A DNA stretch of 5,032 nucleotides, from positions 1 to 5,032 of the forward strand of contig JAQUGU010000132.1 in assembly GCA_028683995.1 (NCBI GenBank), read 5' to 3'. Made by a program: the position numbers and the translations under genes. The notes beneath the pieces were generated by a model. It searched no databases and was not told the origin of the DNA. It saw nothing but the letters and a program-made list of their open reading frames with translations. The stretch is from Syntrophomonadaceae bacterium. GTDB lineage: Bacteria > Bacillota > Syntrophomonadia > Syntrophomonadales > Syntrophomonadaceae. Below, piece by piece: positions 1 to 5,032 of the stretch. How positions within the stretch are numbered: position 1 is the first letter of the stretch; each line of letters opens with the position of its first letter.

Positions 1-1371
1 GATGACATAGCTGCCATATCTACCCCTCCGGGAGAGGGGGGGATTGCTATTATCCGGTTAAGTGGCAGTGGGGTAATAGAGAAAGCTGCTCAGATTTTTA
101 AAACCCGGAGAAGTGGGATTGATATACGTAAAAAAGAAGGGTATTCTCTGATCCTGGGCTGGATAATGGACGCTGATGGCGAAACCGTAGATGAAGTCTT
201 GCTTGCTTTAATGCGTGCTCCCCGCAGCTATACTGGTGAAGATGTGGTAGAAATTCACTGTCATGGCGGGATATTGCCGGCACGCCGCTGCCTGGAAGCG
301 GTTATGCGCCAGGGTACCCGCATAGCGGAACCGGGAGAGTTTACCCGCCGGGCTTTTTTAAACGGGCGCCTGGATGCCAGTCAGGCGGAGGCGGTTATTG
401 AAATAATTCGGGCCAAGAGCGATAAAAGTATGAAGTTGGCTTTAAAACAACTGGTTGGCCGCAATAGTGAATATATTCACAGCCTGGAAGACCGTTTGCT
501 GGAACTAAATGCCATGGTGGAAGCCAGTCTGGATTTTCCGGAAGAAGTGGGGGATCTGGAGTATAATCGGGCTGAAGCAATTATGCTGGAAGCAATGGAC
601 GTAATTGACCGGCTCATCCGGGCGGGGAAAAGAGCTGATATTTACCGGGAAGGAATAGCTATAGCCATTTGTGGTAAACCCAATGTGGGCAAATCCAGCC
701 TTTTAAATACCCTGCTAAGAAAAGATAGAGCCATTGTTACCAGCATACCAGGAACTACCCGGGATGTTATAGAGGAGCAGCTCAACATAAAAGGAATACC
801 GGTGAGGTTAATGGACACTGCCGGTATACATGTCACCTCAGATGTGGTAGAAAAGATTGGGGTAGAAAAATCGCAGGAGGTCATCCGGGAAGCTGATCTG
901 GTACTTTTTTTACTGGATGCAGGAGATGGTATTACAAGTGATGACCTGAACATATTTAGAAGCATTGAAAACCAGAACCTGATAATTCTGGTCAACAAGG
1001 AAGACCTGGAGGAGAAGAATATTACCAGCAGGGAGATGGAGCAATACTTTCCTGGAGTAAAAGTCATAAAGGTCTCGGCCAAAGAGGAACAGGGGATTGA
1101 GGAAGTGGAGGACAGTATAGAAGATATGGTGCTGGGGGGAGAACTGCAATCCGATGATCTGGAAATAATGATTAATCTGCGCCAGCGGGAAACATTACTA
1201 AGAGCCCGCCAGCATCTACAAGATGCATTAAGAGAGTTGGATCAAATACCGCTGGATTGCCTGGGTGTGGATATCTGGGGAGCCCTGGAGGCCCTGGGCG
1301 AGATAACCGGCAAAAACCTGCGGGAAGAGGTACTGGATAGAATGTTTAGTGATTTTTGCATTGGGAAATAG
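1..1371 (+). CDS. mnmE: tRNA uridine-5-carboxymethylaminomethyl modification GTPase MnmE (5' end outside window)
   Basis: MnmE (TrmE) is a K+-dependent GTPase that acts with MnmG in the cytoplasm to place an aminomethyl-type group on C5 of wobble U34 in tRNAs. The frame is open from base 1; 456 residues are visible and only a few N-terminal ones seem missing, because the conserved STPPGEGGIAIIRLSG begins at visible residue 7. In order: the N-terminal formyl-tetrahydrofolate-binding domain, the helical domain starting near the conserved RRAFLNGRLDASQAEAV, then an inserted G domain with G1 GKPNVGKSS (225-233), G2 GTTRD (251-255), G3 DTAG (272-275), G4 NKED (332-335) and G5 SAK (359-361). E284 matches the catalytic Glu282 of E. 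coli. The protein ends with the family's CIGK, Cys at 453. An in-frame ATG at 166 is internal and would remove most of the folate domain, so it is not the start. Odd: the residues after DTAGI are H-V rather than the usual R-E/D. Confidence 0.97.
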   Translation, partial: DDIAAISTPPGEGGIAIIRLSGSGVIEKAAQIFKTRRSGIDIRKKEGYSLILGWIMDADGETVDEVLLALMRAPRSYTGEDVVEIHCHGGILPARRCLEAVMRQGTRIAEPGEFTRRAFLNGRLDASQAEAVIEIIRAKSDKSMKLALKQLVGRNSEYIHSLEDRLLELNAMVEASLDFPEEVGDLEYNRAEAIMLEAMDVIDRLIRAGKRADIYREGIAIAICGKPNVGKSSLLNTLLRKDRAIVTSIPGTTRDVIEEQLNIKGIPVRLMDTAGIHVTSDVVEKIGVEKSQEVIREADLVLFLLDAGDGITSDDLNIFRSIENQNLIILVNKEDLEEKNITSREMEQYFPGVKVIKVSAKEEQGIEEVEDSIEDMVLGGELQSDDLEIMINLRQRETLLRARQHLQDALRELDQIPLDCLGVDIWGALEALGEITGKNLREEVLDRMFSDFCIGK

Positions 1372-1404
1372 ATTGATTTGACATACCCATAGGGCACAAT
1401 GTAG

Positions 1405-1426
1405 GGAACGGCCCCTGTGCCGTTCC
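1405..1426. repeat. Perfect 8-bp inverted repeat (hairpin) between mnmE and mnmG
   Basis: GGAACGGC (1405-1412) is the exact reverse complement of GCCGTTCC (1419-1426), separated by a 6-nt loop. No T run follows on the plus strand, and none is placed to serve as a terminator on the minus strand, so it is not a typical Rho-independent terminator. The form (short GC-rich palindrome preceded by TGTAGGG, in an intergenic gap) resembles dispersed REP-like elements of many anaerobic Firmicutes. That family assignment is from memory and unverified. It could also act as an mRNA processing or stability element in the mnmE-mnmG transcript. Confidence 0.6.
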
Positions 1427-1478
1427 GTCATGTTATATCAACATAATCGCTGTAGATGGTTGGCATAACAATAAATGC

Positions 1479-1496
1479 TTATCCGCGTTATCCGCG
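1479..1496. repeat. Tandem 9-bp direct repeat (TTATCCGCG x2)
   Basis: TTATCCGCG occurs twice back to back, followed by TGAATTAAAAATC, about 20 bases upstream of the mnmG ribosome binding site. The ATCCGCG-type unit is reminiscent of short intergenic repeat tracts scattered through many bacterial genomes. Whether it is dispersed in this genome cannot be seen from one copy. No coding sequence in the 1372-1525 gap looks real. Confidence 0.55.
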
Positions 1497-1515
1497 TGAA
1501 TTAAAAATCTATTTT

Positions 1516-1520
1516 GGAGG
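1516..1520 (+). promoter_or_regulatory. Shine-Dalgarno site that fixes the mnmG start
   Basis: GGAGG lies 5 nt before the ATG at 1526. A TTG at 1514, which would give an alternative start four codons earlier, overlaps this site itself and so cannot be served by it. This supports 1526 as the start. Confidence 0.85.
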
Positions 1521-1525
1521 CTGGC

Positions 1526-3400
1526 ATGATTTACAATGCAGGCAGTTATGATGTAATTGTGGTCGGGGGAGGGCATGCCGGATGCGAGGCGGCCCTGGCA
1601 TCTGCGCGTATGGGATGCGAAACCCTGATGATTACCTTGAGCATGGAAAATATAGCTCTGATGCCCTGTAATCCGTCTATTGGCGGGCCAGCCAAGGCGC
1701 AGTTGGTCAGGGAGATAGATGCTCTGGGGGGAGAAATGGCCATTAATGTTGACCAATCCGCCATTCAGATGAGGGTAATAAATACGGGGAAAGGCCCTGC
1801 GGTCCAGGCCATAAGGGCTCAGTGCGACAAACATGAATATCATAACAAGATGCTTAAGACCCTGCTTAATCAACCGCGGCTAAATATCATAATGGCCGAA
1901 GCCGAGGAAATTGAGACCAGCGGTGGGGCAGTAAGCGCTGTAATTACCAGGACCGGAGCCAGGTTTAGCTGCCAGGCTGTAGTTATAACTTCGGGGACCT
2001 ATTTGCAGGGACGCATAATTATTGGGGAGATCATGTACGATGGTGGCCCGGGGAACCAGTTTCCGGCAGTTAAACTTTCCGATAGTCTTAGGAGCCTGGG
2101 CCTGGAACTGGGACGATTTAAGACCGGAACCCCTCCCCGTATATACCGGCGCTCAGTTGATTTCTCCAAAATGATTGAACAGCCGGGTGATGAGCGGCCT
2201 TTACGTTTTTCCTATATGAGTCCTCGGGTAACGCGGACCCAGTATTCATGCTGGCTGACCCATAGTACGGCGGCTACCCATAAAATAGTTATGGATAATC
2301 TGGATCGGGCCCCCATGTTTACCGGGGTTATCAAAGGGAAAGGACCACGCTACTGCCCTTCTTTTGAAGACAAAGTGGTACGTTTTGCCCACAAGGATTC
2401 CCACCAGATATTTATAGAGCCGGAAGGGCGAGATACGGAAGAAATGTATATTCAGGGGCTTAACACCAGTTTGCCTGAGGATGTACAGGTAAAAGTTCTG
2501 GAAAGCATTCCCGGTTTGGAAAACGTAGCCATCATAAGAACCGGATATGCCATAGAGTATGACTATCTTCCTCCGGCGCAATTGCGCTCCAGCCTGGAAA
2601 CACGACAGGTTGAGGGTTTGTTTACGGCCGGGCAAATTAATGGTACCTCGGGCTATGAAGAAGCGGCGGCTCAAGGACTGGTAGCTGGTATAAATGCTGT
2701 CCTGAGAGTACAGGAAAAAGAGCCCCTAATTTTGAAACGCAGTGAAGCCTTTATTGGGGTACTGGTGGATGACCTGGTTACCGGAGACATTGATGAACCT
2801 TATCGATTACTTACCTCGCGAGCTGAATATCGCCTGCTGCTACGGCAGGACAATGCTGATTTAAGGCTTTGTGAAAAGGGCAGAGAAATCGGTTTGGTAA
2901 GTGATGAGCGCTGGAGAGTATACAGCGAAAAGAAGAGCAGGCTGGAGCAGGACGCAGCAGTATTGAAAGAACGGAGTTATACCCCGGCGGATCAGGAAAT
3001 GAGTGAGTTCTTGCAGTCCCGGGGCAGTTCTGCTCTAAAAGACCGGATTTCCCTGTGGGAATTGTTACGGCGCCCGGAGATACGTATAGATGATTATGTA
3101 AAAATAGGCCTGTTAACCGAAGAGGATGAAGATATACTGGAACAATTGGAAATACAGTCAAAATACGAGGGCTATATAAGAAAACAGGAAGAGCAGGTCA
3201 GGCGCTTTGAGAAAATGGAAAGCAAGCTAATTCCTCCAGATATAGAGTACGATGAAATATTAGGCTTATCCAACGAGGCGCGTCATAAATTTAAGCAGAT
3301 AAGACCGGAGTCTATAGGGCAGGCATCAAGGGTTTTTGGCATAAATCCGGCTGATATAAATATTCTTTTAATTTTTTTGGAAAAGAAAAGAAGGAAATAA
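1526..3400 (+). CDS. mnmG: tRNA uridine-5-carboxymethylaminomethyl modification enzyme MnmG (GidA)
   Basis: MnmG is the FAD- and NADH-dependent partner of MnmE in modifying tRNA wobble U34. The predicted 624 residues match the usual length (E. coli 629). The Rossmann dinucleotide-binding motif GGGHAGCE is at 14-21 and CNPSIGG at 48-54. Cys48 and Cys277 (in GPRYCPS, 273-279) correspond to the two functionally important cysteines of E. coli MnmG. Further signatures are KTGTPPRI, GQINGTSGYEEAAAQG (369-384), TSRAEYR (430-436) and, in the C-terminal helical GidA-associated domain that contacts MnmE and tRNA, KYEGYI (546-551) and SIGQASR (596-602). It starts at ATG 1526 behind a strong GGAGG; a longer TTG start at 1514 is disfavoured. 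It probably shares the mnmE transcript, since no convincing promoter is visible in the 154-nt gap. It ends 9 nt before rsmG. No truncation or missing key residue is seen. Confidence 0.98.
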   Translation: MIYNAGSYDVIVVGGGHAGCEAALASARMGCETLMITLSMENIALMPCNPSIGGPAKAQLVREIDALGGEMAINVDQSAIQMRVINTGKGPAVQAIRAQCDKHEYHNKMLKTLLNQPRLNIIMAEAEEIETSGGAVSAVITRTGARFSCQAVVITSGTYLQGRIIIGEIMYDGGPGNQFPAVKLSDSLRSLGLELGRFKTGTPPRIYRRSVDFSKMIEQPGDERPLRFSYMSPRVTRTQYSCWLTHSTAATHKIVMDNLDRAPMFTGVIKGKGPRYCPSFEDKVVRFAHKDSHQIFIEPEGRDTEEMYIQGLNTSLPEDVQVKVLESIPGLENVAIIRTGYAIEYDYLPPAQLRSSLETRQVEGLFTAGQINGTSGYEEAAAQGLVAGINAVLRVQEKEPLILKRSEAFIGVLVDDLVTGDIDEPYRLLTSRAEYRLLLRQDNADLRLCEKGREIGLVSDERWRVYSEKKSRLEQDAAVLKERSYTPADQEMSEFLQSRGSSALKDRISLWELLRRPEIRIDDYVKIGLLTEEDEDILEQLEIQSKYEGYIRKQEEQVRRFEKMESKLIPPDIEYDEILGLSNEARHKFKQIRPESIGQASRVFGINPADINILLIFLEKKRRK

Positions 3401-3409
3401 GAAACCGAT

Positions 3410-4057
3410 ATGGAATATAATGTAAATAGGTATATAGAAATGCTGACCCTGGAGAACCAGCGGCAAAACTTAATCAGTAGGAAAAACGTAGCTTATGAAA
3501 TAGACAAACATATTGAAGATAGTCTGAAGATTACAGATTTATTAGACTTAACCGGGGAGAAACTGGTGGATATTGGCAGCGGCGCCGGTTTTCCCGGAAT
3601 GATAATAGCCATTGCCTGCCCCCAGGCGGAAATCACCCTGGTGGAATCCGACCATAAGAAAAGCCAGTTTCTTATGGAGGTTGCACGGGAACTGGCTTTG
3701 ACCAATGTAGCGGTAATCTGTGCCAGGGTGGAGGAACTGGGGCAGGATAGCGGTTATAGAGGCAGCTTCAGCCTCTGCAGCAGTCGGGCGGTGGCGTCCA
3801 TGAACGTATTACTGGAATATGGTTTACCACTTCTATGTCCGGGTGGGCGATTGCTGCTTTGGAAGGGTAGGAATTATCAACAGGAAATAGACCAGGCGCA
3901 AAACGCACTGGCCATACTGGGTGGAACCCTGGAGGAGGTTAACTGCTATACCTTGATGGAAGAACGGGATCGGGCATTAATAGTTGTTAGAAAGGAAAAA
4001 CCTACGCCTGAAAAATACCCGCGACGGGTAGGAATTCCGGCCAAGAGGCCTTTATAA
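3410..4057 (+). CDS. rsmG: 16S rRNA (guanine-N7)-methyltransferase RsmG (GidB), short N-terminus
   Basis: RsmG transfers a methyl group from S-adenosylmethionine to N7 of G527 (E. coli numbering) in the 530 loop of 16S rRNA; in many bacteria its loss gives low-level streptomycin resistance. The 215 residues show the family hallmarks: NLIS (20-23), HIEDSL (34-39), the SAM-binding motif VDIGSGAGFPG (53-63), the acidic strand end LVES, SRAVAS with Arg126, and a C-terminal TPEKYPRRVGIPAKRPL (199-215) that closely matches the tail of B. subtilis RsmG. It is about 20 residues shorter at the N-terminus than B. subtilis RsmG (239) and lacks the first helix. It cannot be extended upstream because the mnmG stop at 3398-3400 is in the same frame, three codons before the ATG. 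The ribosome binding site is poor: AAGGA at 3391-3395 is 14 nt from the ATG, inside the end of mnmG, so coupling to mnmG translation is likely. Confidence 0.96.
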   Translation: MEYNVNRYIEMLTLENQRQNLISRKNVAYEIDKHIEDSLKITDLLDLTGEKLVDIGSGAGFPGMIIAIACPQAEITLVESDHKKSQFLMEVARELALTNVAVICARVEELGQDSGYRGSFSLCSSRAVASMNVLLEYGLPLLCPGGRLLLWKGRNYQQEIDQAQNALAILGGTLEEVNCYTLMEERDRALIVVRKEKPTPEKYPRRVGIPAKRPL

Positions 4058-4062
4058 GGAGG
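4058..4062 (+). promoter_or_regulatory. Shine-Dalgarno site of the noc-like gene, abutting the rsmG stop
   Basis: TAAGGAGGTG combines the last codon of rsmG (TAA, 4055-4057) with a near-perfect anti-16S match. GGAGG is 7 nt before the GTG at 4070 and 5 nt before an ATG at 4068 that is followed at once by TGA. This supports GTG 4070 as the functional start and implies tight coupling to the end of rsmG translation. Confidence 0.85.
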
Positions 4063-4069
4063 TGCTCAT

Positions 4070-4924
4070 GTGATTCGTAAACGTCTGGAAAAGATATTGG
4101 GCAAAGATGACGGAGACAAGATTACCTATATTCCCCTGGACAAAATTATTAGCAATCCATTACAGCCGCGTCACGGATTTGATGAACCGGGACTGGTTGA
4201 TTTAGCTCGGTCAATAATGATGTATGGCTTGATTCAGCCTATTATCGTAAGACCCTATGATAATAAATACCGTATTGTAACCGGAGAAAGAAGGTTTCGG
4301 GCCTGCTACCTGCTGGGCAAGAGCCAAATAGCGGCTATAATCAAGGAGATGGATGATGAAAAAGCGGCGGCGCTGTCGCTGACCGAGAATCTGCAGCACC
4401 AGGAGCTAAACTATGTTGAAGAGGCTGAGGCCTACAGCGCACTGATTAACGGGTTTGGTCTCACCCGGGAGGAACTGGCACGGAAAATAGGCCGAAGCCC
4501 ATTGGCTATTGCTGAAAAGCTGCGATTACTTAAGCTGCCAGAATATATTCGTAATATTATTAATCCGGTTGTGGTAAGCGAAAAACATGCACAGGCACTA
4601 TTAAAACTTAATGCCAGCCATATGCAGGAAGAGGTAATTAAACAGGTATATGAAAAAGAGCTTGCGATCAAGGAGACGGAGGAACTGGTAGAACGGTTAA
4701 GCAGGAATAACATTCCTCCGGAAATAAAACCCCCAAACCATAGTCAGAATGTCTCCATGATTATTCGGGATGCCCGTATATTTATTAATACCATTAAGGA
4801 AACAGTTAAGCGAGCCCGACAAACCGGGGTGGATATATTAATGACGGAACACGATGAGGATGAACAGTATGAAATCATTATTCGGATAAACAAAGAGGAG
4901 CGAAAAAAGCAAGCCCTGGCGTGA
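4070..4924 (+). CDS. noc: Nucleoid occlusion protein Noc-like (ParB/Noc family DNA-binding CTPase)
   Basis: Predicted 284 residues with ParB/Noc architecture: a basic N-terminal segment (1-12), an N-terminal CTP-binding ParB domain with NPLQPR near 25-30 and GERRFR (72-77), ENLQ at 106-109, a helix-turn-helix DNA-binding domain (about 130-175), and a C-terminal dimerisation segment. The C-terminus (IRDARIFINTIKE through YEIIIRINKE) resembles B. subtilis Noc (RDTRIAMNTIRQ through YIQFTIRIPK) rather than Spo0J, and the gene directly follows rsmG as noc does in Bacillus. Family knowledge: Noc forms CTP-loaded clamps at NBS sites, attaches to the membrane by an amphipathic N-terminal helix and blocks septum assembly over the nucleoid. 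Residues K150, K155 and K172 fall at Noc-type specificity positions, but P144 is neither Noc- nor ParB-like, and H110 replaces the usual Arg of ENLQR. It starts at GTG 4070. It could instead be a divergent chromosomal ParB, which I think less likely. Confidence 0.9.
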   Translation: MIRKRLEKILGKDDGDKITYIPLDKIISNPLQPRHGFDEPGLVDLARSIMMYGLIQPIIVRPYDNKYRIVTGERRFRACYLLGKSQIAAIIKEMDDEKAAALSLTENLQHQELNYVEEAEAYSALINGFGLTREELARKIGRSPLAIAEKLRLLKLPEYIRNIINPVVVSEKHAQALLKLNASHMQEEVIKQVYEKELAIKETEELVERLSRNNIPPEIKPPNHSQNVSMIIRDARIFINTIKETVKRARQTGVDILMTEHDEDEQYEIIIRINKEERKKQALA

Positions 4925-4950
4925 AATACATAAATAAGACCCCACTTTTT

Positions 4951-4973
4951 GAGCGGGAAACCGCTCTTTTTTT
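4951..4973 (+). terminator. Rho-independent terminator after the noc-like gene
   Basis: GAGCGG (4951-4956), GAAA tetraloop (4957-4960), CCGCTC (4961-4966), then seven T (4967-4973). The 6-bp GC-rich stem starts 26 nt after the noc stop. There is no matching T run for the opposite strand, so it acts on plus-strand transcripts. It marks the end of the mnmE-to-noc unit and separates it from whatever follows the parS site. Confidence 0.92.
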
Positions 4974-5016
4974 ATGGGAAAATAGATTAGTATAGGGGTA
5001 AGGCGTTAAACGAAAA

Positions 5017-5032
5017 TGTTTCACGTGAAACA
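5017..5032. other. parS centromere-like site (ParB/Spo0J binding site)
   Basis: TGTTTCACGTGAAACA is a perfect 16-bp palindrome and fits the B. subtilis parS consensus TGTTNCACGTGAAACA at every position. parS sites cluster near the replication origin and load ParB (Spo0J) clamps that recruit SMC and stimulate Soj (ParA). It lies 43 nt after the terminator, in a stretch with no gene, and is cut by the window's right edge, so any flanking context is unseen. From the conserved gene order, I infer that soj-spo0J follows. Confidence 0.95.

Noticed and set aside
532..545. TTCCGGAA palindrome within mnmE as an NBS-like site.
   Set aside because: It lacks the CCCGGG core of the NBS and is an 8-bp palindrome of the kind expected by chance.
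642..1082. Long minus-strand open frames opposite mnmE, mnmG, rsmG and noc.
   Set aside because: They lie wholly opposite confidently identified conserved genes, show no recognisable domains, and have compositions expected of antisense shadows.
1378..1383. TTGACA directly after mnmE as a -35 element for mnmG.
   Set aside because: No acceptable -10 hexamer lies 16-18 nt downstream; the corresponding position is GTAGGG within the hairpin region.
1405..1426. The intergenic hairpin as a Rho-independent terminator for mnmE.
   Set aside because: It is followed by GTCATGTT with no T run, and mnmE-mnmG are expected to be cotranscribed.
1514..1525. TTG at 1514 as the start of mnmG, giving four extra residues.
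   Set aside because: The TTG overlaps the GGAGG Shine-Dalgarno, which is correctly spaced for ATG 1526, and the resulting N-terminus from 1526 matches the family's usual position relative to GGGHAG.
3372..3397. T7 run followed by a purine-rich tract near the end of mnmG as a slippage or frameshift signal.
   Set aside because: The zero frame encodes a normal family C-terminus ending in a Lys/Arg-rich tail, and mnmG and rsmG are already in the same frame, so a shift would serve no evident purpose.
3589..3600. TTTTCCCGGAAT in rsmG as a Noc binding site (NBS).
   Set aside because: It matches mainly one half of the NBS palindrome and is explained by the conserved Phe-Pro-Gly codons of the SAM-binding motif.
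4988..4993. TAGTAT as a -10 promoter element for the gene beyond parS.
   Set aside because: No reasonable -35 hexamer is present at 16-18 nt upstream (that position is the terminator's T run), and the transcription unit it would serve is outside the window.

Overview
The window is a co-directional, plus-strand block of four genes: mnmE (start codon just outside the window), mnmG, rsmG and a ParB/Noc-family gene. This is the conserved chromosome-replication-origin neighbourhood of Firmicutes (typically rpmH-rnpA-yidC-jag-mnmE-mnmG-rsmG-noc-soj-spo0J). Strong GGAGG ribosome binding sites, GTG start use, a hairpin-plus-T-run terminator, a Noc-type protein and a canonical 16-bp parS palindrome all fit a Firmicute. 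The moderate base composition and protein style suggest a Clostridia-type anaerobe, possibly Syntrophomonadaceae-like. That last placement is an impression, not something the window proves.

Layout. Positions 1-1371 hold nearly all of mnmE. Positions 1372-1525 are a gap that is long for this operon and carries an 8-bp-stem hairpin and a tandem 9-bp repeat, probably debris of dispersed non-coding repeats. Positions 1526-3400 are mnmG, 3410-4057 are rsmG (9 nt after mnmG and in the same reading frame), and 4070-4924 are a noc-like gene whose ribosome binding site begins inside the rsmG stop codon. A Rho-independent terminator at 4951-4973 closes the block. The last 16 bases are a perfect parS site, which probably belongs to a soj-spo0J (parA-parB) unit just beyond the window.

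How the genes work together. MnmE and MnmG form one heteromeric enzyme that modifies the wobble uridine (U34) of several tRNAs. RsmG methylates 16S rRNA (m7G527 in E. coli numbering). The fourth gene switches to chromosome biology: Noc proteins are CTP-dependent DNA clamps that bind DNA and the membrane and keep the division septum off the nucleoid. Translation-fidelity genes and chromosome-organising genes are therefore transcribed together near the presumed origin.

The most interesting part is the Noc-like protein. It is Noc-like at three of the four positions known to set ParB-versus-Noc DNA specificity, but has proline at the fourth. It has His in place of the usual Arg in the ENLQR nucleotide-binding motif, begins with a probable amphipathic membrane-targeting helix, and starts at a GTG overlapped by an AUG-UGA start-stop pair. 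I see no wholly new system; the remainder is a conserved housekeeping operon.
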